Below, in pieces: positions 8,654-18,319 of a stretch of DNA of 64,000 bases; the stretch's first letter is position 1; each line of letters starts with the position of its first letter. A program made the translations under genes and the position numbers. This DNA is from JASGDC01 sp047608145 (GTDB lineage Bacteria; Actinomycetota; Actinomycetes; Actinomycetales; Micrococcaceae): NCBI GenBank assembly GCA_047608145.1, contig JASGDC010000021.1, positions 96,701 to 160,700 of the forward strand, given 5' to 3'. Under the pieces are notes generated by a model. It was given only the letters and a program-made list of their open reading frames with translations. It ran no database searches and was not told the DNA's origin.

Positions 8654-9380
8654 AGTTGCAGTAGTTGGTGCCAATGGCAAAATGGGTAGCGAAACTATCA
8701 AGGCTGTCTCTGAAACTAACGATTTAAAAGTGGTAGCAAAGTTAGATTCTGGTTCTAAGCTTGAAGAAATGCTGGAAGCTGATGTGATGGTTGATTTTAC
8801 TCATCCTGAAGTATCGGAAAAGAATGTGCGTTTTGCTATTGAAAATGGCGTGCATTGTGTAGTTGGATCAAGCGGTTGGAATCAGGGGAAACAAGCTGAG
8901 TTGACCAAACTACTTGAAAAGTATCCAGAAACTAATGTGTTCATTGCACCAAATTTTGCCCTTGGTGCGGTAATGGCAATGTCTTTTGCCACTAAAGCTG
9001 CTAAGTTCTTCGACTCAGTAGAGGTCATTGAAATGCACCACCCCCAAAAAGTTGATGCCCCAAGTGGCACTGCAGTAAGCACTGCAGAGTCAATTGCTAA
9101 GGCACGAAAAGAAGCTGGATGTGCACCAATTCCTGATGCCACTATTGATGATGGTGGAGCGCGAGGTGCTGATATTGATGGAGTTAAAGTTCATGCAGTC
9201 CGATTGCAAGGTTTAGTAGCTCATCAAGAGGTGTTACTTGGTAACCCAGGGGAGCAGTTAGTATTAAGGCACGATAGTTTCGACCGGAAATCATTCATGC
9301 CAGGCGTGGTATTAGCCGTGCGTGAAGTCCAGAAACATCAAGGCCTAACTGTTGGCTTAGATAAATTGATGGGAATCTAA
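8646..9380 (+). CDS. dapB: 4-hydroxy-tetrahydrodipicolinate reductase
   Basis: 244 aa. N-terminal dinucleotide-binding loop VVGANGKMGSE, then VDFTHPE and CVVGSSGW. The substrate domain carries EMHHPQKVDAPSGTA with the conserved His-His and Lys-x-Asp-x-Pro-Ser-Gly-Thr. It catalyses the second step of the diaminopimelate/lysine pathway, needed for peptidoglycan. The start overlaps the DUF3039 gene by 8 nt and dapA lies two genes downstream. Confidence 0.96.
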   Translation: MIKVAVVGANGKMGSETIKAVSETNDLKVVAKLDSGSKLEEMLEADVMVDFTHPEVSEKNVRFAIENGVHCVVGSSGWNQGKQAELTKLLEKYPETNVFIAPNFALGAVMAMSFATKAAKFFDSVEVIEMHHPQKVDAPSGTAVSTAESIAKARKEAGCAPIPDATIDDGGARGADIDGVKVHAVRLQGLVAHQEVLLGNPGEQLVLRHDSFDRKSFMPGVVLAVREVQKHQGLTVGLDKLMGI

Positions 9381-9382
9381 CT

Positions 9383-9820
9383 TTGAAGACCAAACTTGGG
9401 TTAGCAGCAATCATTGCCTTGCTTTTGCTTTATGTATGGGTAGCATTTGATCGTGCTTTTATGTTAATCCAAGCTCCAGAGCTAATGGCGAAAATCTTTG
9501 GTTTTGCATTACTAGTTATCCCAATAGTGGTGCTTTGGGCGTTATTTGCTGAACTTCAGTTTGGGATGCGCACCAAACAATTAGCTGATGATTTAGAAGA
9601 GCGTAACCTACTACCTGTAGATGATTTACCACGTACACCAGGGGGGCGTATCATTAAAGAAGCTGCTGATGAACGTTTCACGGAGTTTAAGACGCAAGTC
9701 GAAGATTATCCTGAGTCATGGGAAGCTTGGTTTAATCTATCTTGTGGCTACGATATGGCAAGTGATCGCACTAGAGCGCGGAAGGCCATGCGTAAAGCAA
9801 TCGAATTGTACCGTCGTTAA
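9383..9820 (+). CDS. small membrane protein with TPR-like tail
   Basis: 145 aa, TTG start 2 nt after the dapB stop. Two hydrophobic segments at residues ~4-22 (LGLAAIIALLLLYVWVAF) and ~36-58 (IFGFALLVIPIVVLWALF) are followed by a soluble region with one TPR-like helix pair (ESWEAWFNLSCGYDMASDR). Similar proteins sit between dapB and thyX in other actinobacteria. Function unknown. In the operon dapB-this-thyX-dapA. Confidence 0.75.
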   Translation: MKTKLGLAAIIALLLLYVWVAFDRAFMLIQAPELMAKIFGFALLVIPIVVLWALFAELQFGMRTKQLADDLEERNLLPVDDLPRTPGGRIIKEAADERFTEFKTQVEDYPESWEAWFNLSCGYDMASDRTRARKAMRKAIELYRR

Positions 9821-9837
9821 AGAAAATTTTTTAATGT

Positions 9838-9843
9838 TATTCT
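9838..9843 (+). promoter_or_regulatory. possible internal -10 box before thyX
   Basis: TATTCT with 7 nt to the thyX ATG at 9851. No Shine-Dalgarno sequence is visible there, so thyX may have its own leaderless promoter besides operon transcription. Confidence 0.4.
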
Positions 9844-9850
9844 TGAATAG

Positions 9851-10588
9851 ATGACTATGGAAGAAAAAAACACAAAAGAAATTCAGTTTTTATCTGATGT
9901 AAAAGTAGAGCTAGTTAAAGCTGCTGCTGATGATAGCGATATCCTATTTTCAGCGCGAGTTTCCACTAAGGGCGAATCAAGCCTTGAGGATGTGCAAGCT
10001 GATCCAGCCCGCTCCAAAGGGTTGATAAACTATTTGATGCGGGACCGTCATGGTACGCCTTTCGAGCACAATAGTATGACTTTTTACGTGCAAGCACCGA
10101 TTTTCGTGTTCCGTGAGTTTATGCGTCACCGCATTGCTAGCTATAACGAAGAATCAGGGCGTTATAAAGAGTTAGAACCGCTATTTTATGTTCCTGATGA
10201 AAAGCGTAAACTGACTCAGGTTGGTAAAGCTGGTCATTATACTTTCGAAGATGGCACTAAAGAGCAATATGAGCTGACAGTACGTGAGATTAAAAAAGCT
10301 AGTACGCAGGCTTATGAGTCTTATCAGACAATGCTTGATGCCGGTATTGCTCGTGAAGTAGCACGCAGTGTATTGCCTGTTAATACTTATTCAAGTATGT
10401 ATGTGACTATGAATGCGCGTTCTCTGATGAATTTCCTTTCATTGCGTACGATGCGTGAAGATTCACAATTCCCATCATTCCCACAGCGAGAAATTGAAAT
10501 GGTAGCTGAAAAGATGGAAGCCGAATTTGAGCAACTAATGCCAACCACTTATGAGACTTTCAATAAACACGGAAGGGTAGCACCATAA
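9851..10588 (+). CDS. thyX: flavin-dependent thymidylate synthase
   Basis: 245 aa. The ThyX signature R-H-R-x7-S-x-R appears as RHRIASYNEESGRYKEL near residue 93, preceded by HGTPFEHNSMTFYVQAPIFV. The C-terminal RSLMNFLSLR block binds dUMP. It makes dTMP from dUMP using FAD, NADPH and methylene-THF, in place of ThyA. The stop overlaps the dapA start (TAATG), so translation is coupled to lysine synthesis, as in many actinobacteria. Confidence 0.96.
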   Translation: MTMEEKNTKEIQFLSDVKVELVKAAADDSDILFSARVSTKGESSLEDVQADPARSKGLINYLMRDRHGTPFEHNSMTFYVQAPIFVFREFMRHRIASYNEESGRYKELEPLFYVPDEKRKLTQVGKAGHYTFEDGTKEQYELTVREIKKASTQAYESYQTMLDAGIAREVARSVLPVNTYSSMYVTMNARSLMNFLSLRTMREDSQFPSFPQREIEMVAEKMEAEFEQLMPTTYETFNKHGRVAP

Positions 10589-11451
10589 TGACTATCAATT
10601 TGGGCACAGTTATTCCTGCGATGGTTACGCCATTTGATGAAGGTGGAAAAGTAGATTATGAAGCTGCGGTGAAACTTGCCAAACAAATTACTGAAAATGG
10701 TTGTGATGGTCTAGTGCTTGCCGGTACCACTGGTGAAAGCTCGACATTAAGTGATGATGAAAAGCTTAAACTATTAAAAGTAGTAAAAGCAGCAGTAGAC
10801 GTGCCAATTATTGCTGGCACTGGTTCAAACAACACTGAGCATAGTATTGAATTAAGTAAAGCTGCTGAAGTAGCTGGTGTTGATGCATTGCTTGTCGTGA
10901 CTCCATATTACAATAAACCGACCCAAGCCGGTGTTATTGCACACTTTAAAGCAGTAGCCGCAGCAACTAAACTACCGATTATGCTTTACGATATTCCAGG
11001 GCGTACTGGAATCCCACTAACTTACGATACGCTTATTGAGCTAGCTAAAGTAGAAAATATTGTGGCAGTTAAAGATGCTAAAGGTGATATGCCACTTGCT
11101 ACTCGTATCATGAATGAAACTGACCTAGTATTCTATTCTGGTGATGATGGAATGACTTTACCATGGATGTCTATTGGCGCTAAGGGCGTAGTTTCTGTTA
11201 CTGCTCAAGTAGCTCCTAAAGAATTCCGTAAGATGGTTGATGCTGCAACCAATAATGATTTTGAAACAGCAAAAAAAATTAACTCTGAGCTCGAAGCTAC
11301 AATTCGTGCCACAATGGATTACTTGCCGGGTGCAGTTTCTGTGAAAGTTCAGTTAGCAAAAGCTGGAACTATTCCGACTGGCACTTTGCGTCTACCATTA
11401 GTTTCTCCTAGTAAGGAAGAGATTGCACAAGTAACTTCAGTATTGGGGTAA
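10588..11451 (+). CDS. dapA: 4-hydroxy-tetrahydrodipicolinate synthase
   Basis: 287 aa TIM-barrel enzyme. AGTTGESSTLSDDEK carries the conserved Thr-Thr pair, VVTPYYNKPTQAG the catalytic Tyr, and NIVAVKDAKGD the Schiff-base Lys. It condenses pyruvate with aspartate semialdehyde, the first committed step of lysine and DAP synthesis. It follows thyX with a 1-nt overlap and precedes rnj by 29 nt. Confidence 0.96.
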   Translation: MTINLGTVIPAMVTPFDEGGKVDYEAAVKLAKQITENGCDGLVLAGTTGESSTLSDDEKLKLLKVVKAAVDVPIIAGTGSNNTEHSIELSKAAEVAGVDALLVVTPYYNKPTQAGVIAHFKAVAAATKLPIMLYDIPGRTGIPLTYDTLIELAKVENIVAVKDAKGDMPLATRIMNETDLVFYSGDDGMTLPWMSIGAKGVVSVTAQVAPKEFRKMVDAATNNDFETAKKINSELEATIRATMDYLPGAVSVKVQLAKAGTIPTGTLRLPLVSPSKEEIAQVTSVLG

Positions 11452-11480
11452 TTTTCTTATAATTTTAAGGATTAAACAAT

Positions 11481-13193
11481 ATGACTGATACTACTGAAGA
11501 AGTAGGACATTATTTAGATGCCACTAGTTTAAGTAAGCCGTCAAAGCTTAAAAAAGATACTTTACGTGTCGTGCCTTTGGGCGGTCTAGGCGAAGTTGGC
11601 CGTAACATGGCAGTTTTTGAGATTAATGGCAAATTATTAATCGTAGACTGTGGGGTATTATTCCCAGAAGAAGATCAACCTGGTGTTGATATGATTCTTC
11701 CAGATTTTACTAATTTGGAAAATCGTTTAAAAGACGTAGAAGCAATTATTTTAACGCATGGGCATGAAGACCATATTGGGGCAGTGCCATATTTACTAAG
11801 GCATAAACCTGATATTCCGCTTATTGGTTCTAAACTAACTTTGGCTTTAGTAGAGGCTAAGTTAAAAGAACACAAAATTAAAGCCCGTACTCTTCAGGTG
11901 GCTGAAGGCGATATCGAAAAACTCGGTCCATTTGAGTGTGAGTTTATTGCTGTTAACCATTCAATCCCAGATGCACTTGCGGTATTTATTCGTACTAAAG
12001 CTGGTAATGTGTTGCAAACTGGTGACTTTAAGATGGATCAATTGCCACTGGATAACCGTATTACTGACTTGCGTGCTTTTGCTCGTGTTGGTGAAGAAGG
12101 TGTGGATTTATTCATGCCAGATTCTACTAATGCTGAAGTTCCTGGTTTCACTACTATGGAGCGTGATATCGGAAAAGCTTTGGATGAAGCCTTTGCTAAA
12201 TCTGAAAAACGAATTGTAGTTTCTACATTCTCGTCACATGTACACAGAGTACAGCAAGTGCTTGATATTGCAGATAAATACAATCGTAAAGTGGCGTTAG
12301 TTGGTCGTTCCATGGTGCGCAATATGGAAATTGCGCAAAATCTTGGTTATTTACATGTCCCAGATGGCTTATTGATAGATATGAAGAAGCTAACTGATTA
12401 TCCACCAAATAAGACTGTGTTGATGTGTACTGGTTCGCAAGGGGAACCAATGGCCGCACTTTCACGGATGGCACGTGGAGATCATAAGCTTCAGATTGAA
12501 AGTGGTGATACAGTGATTCTCGCATCTTCACTTATTCCAGGTAATGAAAGCGCAGTGTTTAGAATTATCAATTCACTGATGACATTAGGTGCAAATGTAA
12601 TTCATAAAGGTAATGCCAAAGTTCATGTTTCTGGACATGCTTCAGCTGGGGAGCTCATATATTGCTATAACATTATTAAACCTAAAGCAGTAATACCAGT
12701 GCATGGCGAACCACGGCATTTGATTGCCAGCGGTAAATTAGCTGAATTAACTGGTGTGGAAGCAAAGAATATTCATGTTGTAGAAAATGGAGTTTTCATT
12801 GATATGAAGGCTGGTGAAACTGAAGTAGTAGGTGCTACTGATGTTGGGTATATTTACGTCGACGGCCGTACCGTAGGTGAAATTACTGAAGATCATTTAA
12901 ATGATCGTCGTATTCTTAGTGATGAAGGCTTTTTATCAGTACTTGCAGTTATTGATGGTGAAACTGGTGATATTTTATCTGGCCCAAAGATCCATGCTCG
13001 CGGTTTTGCTGAGGATGCCCAAGTGTTTGATAACATCGAACCAAAAATTAAAGATGCATTAGAACGTGTAATAGCTAAGGGGACTAGAGATCCGCATCAA
13101 CTACAGCAAGTAATGCGCAGAGTAGTTGGTACTTGGGTTTCCCGTACTTATCGGCGTCGGCCAATGATTATTCCAGTAGTCCAGGAGGCTTAA
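11481..13193 (+). CDS. rnj: ribonuclease J
   Basis: 570 aa. The metallo-beta-lactamase core has LTHGHEDHIGAVP (HxHxDH zinc motif) near residue 90, NHSIPDA, the beta-CASP segment with VVSTFSSHVHRVQQV, and VHVSGHASAGEL near residue 385. It processes and degrades RNA from the 5' end and as an endonuclease. AAGGATT lies upstream of the ATG. dapA-rnj linkage is usual in actinobacteria. A hairpin with a T-rich tail follows. Confidence 0.95.
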   Translation: MTDTTEEVGHYLDATSLSKPSKLKKDTLRVVPLGGLGEVGRNMAVFEINGKLLIVDCGVLFPEEDQPGVDMILPDFTNLENRLKDVEAIILTHGHEDHIGAVPYLLRHKPDIPLIGSKLTLALVEAKLKEHKIKARTLQVAEGDIEKLGPFECEFIAVNHSIPDALAVFIRTKAGNVLQTGDFKMDQLPLDNRITDLRAFARVGEEGVDLFMPDSTNAEVPGFTTMERDIGKALDEAFAKSEKRIVVSTFSSHVHRVQQVLDIADKYNRKVALVGRSMVRNMEIAQNLGYLHVPDGLLIDMKKLTDYPPNKTVLMCTGSQGEPMAALSRMARGDHKLQIESGDTVILASSLIPGNESAVFRIINSLMTLGANVIHKGNAKVHVSGHASAGELIYCYNIIKPKAVIPVHGEPRHLIASGKLAELTGVEAKNIHVVENGVFIDMKAGETEVVGATDVGYIYVDGRTVGEITEDHLNDRRILSDEGFLSVLAVIDGETGDILSGPKIHARGFAEDAQVFDNIEPKIKDALERVIAKGTRDPHQLQQVMRRVVGTWVSRTYRRRPMIIPVVQEA

Positions 13194-13197
13194 CACA

Positions 13198-13248
13198 ACA
13201 AGTTAGCAACTGGCTACCTTTTGTCAGTGCTAACTTGTATCATTTTTA
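13198..13248 (+). terminator. terminator after rnj
   Basis: A perfect 11-bp inverted repeat, ACAAGTTAGCA (13198-13208) and TGCTAACTTGT (13228-13238), followed by ATCATTTTTATT. The right arm and tail overlap the ftsK -10 box. Confidence 0.7.
13238..13243 (+). promoter_or_regulatory. -10 box of ftsK (leaderless)
   Basis: TATCAT with 7 nt to the ATG at 13251. It overlaps the tail of the rnj terminator, so ftsK is probably a separate transcript. Confidence 0.5.
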
Positions 13249-13250
13249 TT

Positions 13251-16200
13251 ATGGCAAAAAGAACTTCCCCTTCTCGTAGTACCGCAAAACGTTCTACGAA
13301 GACTCGTCCTACTGCAAAAGCAAAAGATACTGCTTTTAAAGATAACTTTGATTCACCAGAGCCAGCTTGGCTTACTAAAAAAGTTACTAAAGGTTGGGGA
13401 AGTCTTGCTACTGGGATAGGTAATTCTATTAGGAAATTCGCTCCAGCGCCAAGTAAAGTTGAATATAAAAATAAAGATAATGCTGGATTAGTTCTGATAT
13501 TACTTGCTCTTATGCTTGCCGTAATTCAAGTCTTTAAAGTAAATAACTGGTTTGGTACGCCAATTAATTTCGTTCTAACTGGATTTTTTGGCGTATTGGC
13601 GATTTTTTTCCCAATTTATCTATTGTTCATTGCATGGCGACTAATGGGGTATCCAGCTGAAGGCAAGGATACTTTTAGAATTTGGGTAACAGTAACAATA
13701 CTATATGCAGCTATTGCAGGTTTCTTACATATTACTCATGGGTTACCAAAAATGCCTTTTGCCAATCCACTTTTACATAAAGCAGGTGGAATTACCGGTT
13801 ATTATAGTGGCAACTTTTTAGATCATAATTTAGGTAAAACTCTTGGAACAGTTGTACTTGCACTAATTATCTGGATTACATTGACAGTTGCGTTTTACAC
13901 CCCACTCAAGGTGCTTACACCAAAAATTCAGGCTTGGTTTAGAAAAGTTTCAGCTAAGAATGATAAATCTAAAGAAGATGGGAAAGTTGAAACTAAAGAA
14001 GTCGTAGTGCACAGAGTTAACTTGCCTAAATTTAGGAAAAAGGGTGAGAAAGCTCAAATTCAAACCACAAAAGATTATCAATCAAAAGAACTCTTAGATA
14101 AAGATTCAAATATTGATAATACGGATGAGGCCCCAGAACGTTTTGGTTTTGCTAATCTAGAAAGACAGGTCTCTGAAGATGTTGAGATTACTTATCCAGA
14201 ACCTGAACCAGTAGTTAAAAAGAGTCGTAAAAAGAAGAAAATGGATAATAAGGATAACAATAAGACCAGCGCTTGGCGTAGATTGTTTAGTGTTTCATCA
14301 CGTGATGATTATGTATATCATGATGAGGAAATTGAACAAGCGCTTAATATTGTGAAAGCAGGATCTAAAAATCCAAATTCAGCACCAATACCAACAGTAG
14401 AACCAGAAGTCAGTAAGACTGCTGAGGATGCGGTGTTTGATGCTGCAAATCCAAATCCACCAAAGGTATTGCCTGAAGATTTCTATAATCCAGGTGCAGA
14501 TAAAAATAATAAAACTGCTGGATTTGACCCAATTGAACTGGTTAGTAATAAGAAAAAACAGTCAGAACCTACTCCAGCACCAACGAAACAAATTACTGGA
14601 ATTTTTGACTATTCGAGTGCAGTAACTCTGCCGCCTAAGCCGGACTACTTACCTGCAGATGATGATTTTGATACTGGCACTAATCTAGATACAGATTCTT
14701 TGGAAGCTAATAAAGAGCCACAAAACTGGAATTCAGTTGTAAATGGTGATGAAGAGTATCTTGGCTATTATGATAAAGATTTTTTAGAAGACTCTTATGT
14801 TGATTCACTCGTGGCTGAAAATGCTGGTGCGCAATCGACAGAGCCTGATTCCGCTAAAGATATTGCTGCAGATGATGATTATGAAATTGTTACTCCAAGT
14901 GCAAAGCTCATAGAACCCGAAATTGATGATGAAGATGAGGAAGAAGTAATTCCAGGCACTGAGCCTGAGCCAGTTAAGAAGACTTCAAGCTTAGCCAAAC
15001 TTCGTGGTAAGGCAGCAGATAATTATCGTTTACCACCTCTTGGTTACTTATCACCAGGTGAAGCGCCAAAACAACGTTCTGAAACTAATGATCGGGTAGT
15101 GCATGCGTTAACTCAGGTTTTGACTGAGTTTAAGGTAGGTGCTCAGGTAATTGGTTATATGCGAGGTCCGACTGTAACCCGTTATGAAATTGAACTTAAT
15201 CCAGGCGTTAAAGTTGAAAGTGTGACTAAGCTAGCAAATAACATTGCTTATGCAGTAGCTAGTGACGATGTGCGTATTCTTTCACCAATTCCTGGAAAAT
15301 CAGCAATTGGTATTGAAATTCCTAACACTGATAGAGAAATGGTTTCACTTGGTGATGTGTTACGTTCTGATGTGGCTCGCAAGGATCAGCATCCAATGAT
15401 TATGGGTGTTGGTAAAGATGTCGAAGGTAGTTTTGTATTAGCAAACTTAGCCAAGATGCCACACTTATTGGTAGCAGGTGCTACTGGTGCCGGTAAATCT
15501 GGCTTTGTAAATGCAATGATTACTTCCATCATTATGCGTTCTACTCCAGAACAGGTTCGTATGGTTCTTGTGGATCCAAAACGTGTGGAATTAACTGCGT
15601 ATTCTGGTATTCCACACTTAATCACACCGATTATCACTAACCCAAAACGTGCTGCTGATGCATTGCAGTGGGTAGTTAAAGAGATGGACAACCGCTATGA
15701 TGATTTGGCAAATTACGGTTATAAAAAGATTGATGAGTTTAATGCTGCAGTAAGACGTGGTGATGTACAGCCACTACCTGGCAGTAAACGAGAAATTAAG
15801 CCATATCCATATTTGCTCGTAATTATTGACGAGCTTGCTGATTTGATGATGGTTGCACCGAAAGACGTTGAAGATTCAATTGTGCGTATTACTCAATTGG
15901 CCCGTGCTGCTGGTATCCACCTAGTACTTGCGACTCAGCGTCCAAGTGTAGATGTGGTAACTGGTTTGATTAAAGCCAATGTACCTTCACGTATGGCTTT
16001 CTCTACTTCTTCAGTAACTGACTCACGTGTGGTGCTTGATCAACCAGGAGCTGAAAAGTTAATTGGGCAGGGTGATGCCTTATTTATGCCAATGGGTGCA
16101 TCAAAGCCGATTCGTGTCCAAGGTGCTTGGGTGCCTGAGAGTGAGATTGATAGAATTGTTTCGTTTGTTAAGGAGCAGCGCGAGCCTGAATATCGTGATG

Positions 16201-16475
16201 ATGTTGATAAAGTAACTGCGAAAAAGAACTCCGATGAAGAAATTGGGGGCGATATGGATGCTTTGCTTGAAGCAATTAAAGTCGTTGTTTCTAACCAAAC
16301 AGGTTCTACTTCAATGTTGCAACGTAAACTTCGCATTGGTTTTGCTAAAGCAGGACGTCTAATGGATCTAATGGAGTCGCGTGGAATCGTAGGACCTTCT
16401 GAAGGTTCTAAAGCTAGGGAAGTCCTAGTCCCAGCTGATGAATTAGATGATGTACTTCGTGATATAACCGGATAG
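13251..16475 (+). CDS. ftsK: DNA translocase FtsK/SpoIIIE
   Basis: 1074 aa from the ATG at 13251; an in-frame TTG at 13221 lies in the terminator. A basic N-terminus is followed by four membrane segments between residues ~80 and 220 (for example AGLVLILLALMLAVIQV), then a long acidic Pro/Glu/Asp linker. The RecA-like motor has Walker A GATGAGKSGFVN and Walker B LLVIIDELADLMM, with VLATQRPSVDVVTG. The C-terminal ~65 residues (STSMLQRKLRIGFAKAGRL) are the winged-helix gamma domain that reads KOPS-type sequences. It sits at the division septum and pumps DNA for chromosome dimer resolution. Confidence 0.95.
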   Translation: MAKRTSPSRSTAKRSTKTRPTAKAKDTAFKDNFDSPEPAWLTKKVTKGWGSLATGIGNSIRKFAPAPSKVEYKNKDNAGLVLILLALMLAVIQVFKVNNWFGTPINFVLTGFFGVLAIFFPIYLLFIAWRLMGYPAEGKDTFRIWVTVTILYAAIAGFLHITHGLPKMPFANPLLHKAGGITGYYSGNFLDHNLGKTLGTVVLALIIWITLTVAFYTPLKVLTPKIQAWFRKVSAKNDKSKEDGKVETKEVVVHRVNLPKFRKKGEKAQIQTTKDYQSKELLDKDSNIDNTDEAPERFGFANLERQVSEDVEITYPEPEPVVKKSRKKKKMDNKDNNKTSAWRRLFSVSSRDDYVYHDEEIEQALNIVKAGSKNPNSAPIPTVEPEVSKTAEDAVFDAANPNPPKVLPEDFYNPGADKNNKTAGFDPIELVSNKKKQSEPTPAPTKQITGIFDYSSAVTLPPKPDYLPADDDFDTGTNLDTDSLEANKEPQNWNSVVNGDEEYLGYYDKDFLEDSYVDSLVAENAGAQSTEPDSAKDIAADDDYEIVTPSAKLIEPEIDDEDEEEVIPGTEPEPVKKTSSLAKLRGKAADNYRLPPLGYLSPGEAPKQRSETNDRVVHALTQVLTEFKVGAQVIGYMRGPTVTRYEIELNPGVKVESVTKLANNIAYAVASDDVRILSPIPGKSAIGIEIPNTDREMVSLGDVLRSDVARKDQHPMIMGVGKDVEGSFVLANLAKMPHLLVAGATGAGKSGFVNAMITSIIMRSTPEQVRMVLVDPKRVELTAYSGIPHLITPIITNPKRAADALQWVVKEMDNRYDDLANYGYKKIDEFNAAVRRGDVQPLPGSKREIKPYPYLLVIIDELADLMMVAPKDVEDSIVRITQLARAAGIHLVLATQRPSVDVVTGLIKANVPSRMAFSTSSVTDSRVVLDQPGAEKLIGQGDALFMPMGASKPIRVQGAWVPESEIDRIVSFVKEQREPEYRDDVDKVTAKKNSDEEIGGDMDALLEAIKVVVSNQTGSTSMLQRKLRIGFAKAGRLMDLMESRGIVGPSEGSKAREVLVPADELDDVLRDITG

Positions 16476-16540
16476 GGTATATCCAGTAAACTCTCAGAAA
16501 AATAGGCTATCTTGAGGTTAACAAACTAGAAAGTGGAATA

Positions 16541-17134
16541 ATGGAACAAAAAGTAAGTAACTTTAATATTGCGAATGTACTTACCGTAATTCGTATTGTG
16601 TTAGTTCCATTTTTTATATGGACTTTAATAGCTGGTATCGGAACCTATAAAGAATTTCGTTGGCTACCTTTTTTGATTTTTATTACAGCAGCAATCACAG
16701 ATAAAATCGATGGAGATATTGCCCGTGCTCGTAATTTGATTACTGATTTCGGTAAAATTGCTGACCCAATTGCTGATAAAGCGCTTTTAGGTGGAGCGTT
16801 AATCGCACTTTCATATCTACATGAAATACCTTGGTGGATTACTATTGTGATTCTATTCCGTGAAATTGGTATTACTTTACTGCGTTTTGTAGTAATTAAG
16901 TACCAGGTGGTTCCTGCATCTCGTGGTGGCAAATTAAAGACAGTGTTGCAGATGATTGCATTAGGAATGCTTATTTTCCCTGCTACAGCGGTATTTGGGC
17001 AATTTGGCTTAATCTTAGCTTGGCTGGCATTAATAGTAGCCACAATTGTAACTGTGGTAACTGGACTAGATTATGTAAAACAAATTGTTGAATTAATTCA
17101 GGAACAGAAACATAAAGAACTAGCGAATCACTAA
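16541..17134 (+). CDS. pgsA: CDP-diacylglycerol-glycerol-3-phosphate 3-phosphatidyltransferase
   Basis: 197 aa integral membrane enzyme. The CDP-alcohol phosphatidyltransferase signature D-x2-D-G-x2-A-R-x8-G-x3-D-x3-D is complete, reading DKIDGDIARARN then DFGKIADPIADK. About five hydrophobic segments surround it. It makes phosphatidylglycerophosphate for anionic phospholipids. The position between ftsK and cinA is the standard actinobacterial order. Confidence 0.92.
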   Translation: MEQKVSNFNIANVLTVIRIVLVPFFIWTLIAGIGTYKEFRWLPFLIFITAAITDKIDGDIARARNLITDFGKIADPIADKALLGGALIALSYLHEIPWWITIVILFREIGITLLRFVVIKYQVVPASRGGKLKTVLQMIALGMLIFPATAVFGQFGLILAWLALIVATIVTVVTGLDYVKQIVELIQEQKHKELANH

Positions 17135-17142
17135 TGTGGCAG

Positions 17143-17148
17143 TAGAAT
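17143..17148 (+). promoter_or_regulatory. -10 box of cinA
   Basis: TAGAAT with 6 nt to the second ATG at 17155, which is why 17155 is preferred over 17152. Confidence 0.4.
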
Positions 17149-17154
17149 AAAATG

Positions 17155-17634
17155 ATGGCTAACAGTGCAAAAGAACTATTAGAGGTATGCAAGCAACGAA
17201 ACTTGAAGATTGCTGTCGCAGAATCTTTAACAGGTGGATTACTTGCTTCAGGAATTGTTGATATTCCTGGAGCAAGTGAAGTTTTTGAATTGGGAGTTGT
17301 TAGCTATACGCCAGCACAGAAAGCTCATGTACTTGGCGTGAAAAGTGAGACTATCGCTAAACATGGTGTAGTAAGCTCACAAACTGCTTGTGAGATGGCT
17401 GTCGGTGTGCAAAAATTAGCAAAAGCGGATTGCTCATTAGCTACTACTGGTGTCGCTGGGCCAGACATTTCTGAAGGAAAAGCTGCTGGTACGGTTTTTA
17501 TTGGGTGCCGAGTCGACAAAGATACTGAATACCGAGAGTTTAATTTTCACGGTAACCGTGAAAAAATACGGAAACAGAGCGTTAAAGAAGCTGTGGCTTT
17601 GCTGTTAAATTGCCTAAAAAAGGATAGGGAATAA
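17155..17634 (+). CDS. cinA: CinA C-terminal domain protein (NMN amidohydrolase)
   Basis: 159 aa; only the C-terminal amidohydrolase domain, without the N-terminal COG1058 domain. Motifs AVAESLTGGLLASGIVDIPG, VVSYTPAQKAHVLGV and TTGVAGPDISEGKAAGTVFI are all present. The domain deamidates nicotinamide mononucleotide in NAD recycling. The stand-alone form next to pgsA is common in actinobacteria. Confidence 0.9.
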   Translation: MANSAKELLEVCKQRNLKIAVAESLTGGLLASGIVDIPGASEVFELGVVSYTPAQKAHVLGVKSETIAKHGVVSSQTACEMAVGVQKLAKADCSLATTGVAGPDISEGKAAGTVFIGCRVDKDTEYREFNFHGNREKIRKQSVKEAVALLLNCLKKDRE

Positions 17635-17690
17635 AACTTTTGTCTTATATGTTGGATACAATTAGATAGAAGTTTTTTGGAGGAAACTAA

Positions 17691-18074
17691 ATGACTAAAC
17701 ATCCAGTTGTAGTAAATGGTGTCGTTCGCTGGCGAGAATCTGGAGTTAAACGTCCAGTAGCAGCTAAAGCTCCTGCGCGCGAAACATTATTCCGCTATGT
17801 TATGGGTGATGCACTCCGTGATATCCGTATTCGTGAGGGTAAGACACTGCGTGATGTATCTCGTGATTCTAAAGTTTCGCTTGGTTACCTAAGTGAAATC
17901 GAACGAGGTAAGAAAGAAGCTTCTTCAGAATTGTTAGCAGATGTATGTAAAGCTCTTAACGTGCCTATTTATACTTTGCTTAGAATTATCGCTGACCGTT
18001 TGGAAATGCAAGCGACAGCTGAAGTACCTGATGCAGCTACTCACTTTAACGCAACGCTTGCAGGTATTAGTTAA
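17691..18074 (+). CDS. helix-turn-helix regulator (ClgR-like, XRE family)
   Basis: 127 aa. The HTH spans residues ~40-100: LRDIRIREGKTLRDVSRDSK, then VSLGYLSEIERGKKEASSE. The gene lies between cinA and DUF3046-recA, the place of ClgR, the activator of clp protease and other stress genes. TTGGAGGA is a strong ribosome site 5 nt before the ATG, and TTGTCT/TACAAT upstream may be promoter parts, though their spacing (11 nt) is short. Its target genes cannot be read from the window. Confidence 0.85.
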   Translation: MTKHPVVVNGVVRWRESGVKRPVAAKAPARETLFRYVMGDALRDIRIREGKTLRDVSRDSKVSLGYLSEIERGKKEASSELLADVCKALNVPIYTLLRIIADRLEMQATAEVPDAATHFNATLAGIS

Positions 18075-18077
18075 TAA

Positions 18078-18302
18078 ATGTCTTTAACCTTAAGCAGATT
18101 TACTGCTTTATTGGAAGAAGAGTTTGGCGCAGGCTATGCACACAGCTTGCGCCAAGATTTAATATTGCCACAGTGTGATTTTCTTGTGGCTGATGATGCG
18201 CTAGCAAGAGGGTTTAAGCCTGTAGTGGTCTGGTTAGCACTTTGTGAAGAACTTGATGTGCCTGAAGAGCGACGTTTTAATATTATTCCAAAGCTAAACT
18301 AA
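18078..18302 (+). CDS. DUF3046 family protein
   Basis: 74 aa. It reads SRFTALLEEEFGAGYAHSL, then LARGFKPVVVWLALCEELDV, the pattern of DUF3046, an actinobacterial family encoded just before recA. No catalytic residues are recognisable. It starts 3 nt after the upstream regulator gene, so the two are co-translated. The ~150-nt gap to recA carries the likely recA promoter. Confidence 0.88.
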   Translation: MSLTLSRFTALLEEEFGAGYAHSLRQDLILPQCDFLVADDALARGFKPVVVWLALCEELDVPEERRFNIIPKLN

Positions 18303-18319
18303 AGACACACTATTTTCTT

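Noticed and set aside
13221..13250. In-frame TTG start of ftsK
   Set aside because: It lies inside the rnj terminator hairpin; ATG 13251 has a -10 box 7 nt upstream.
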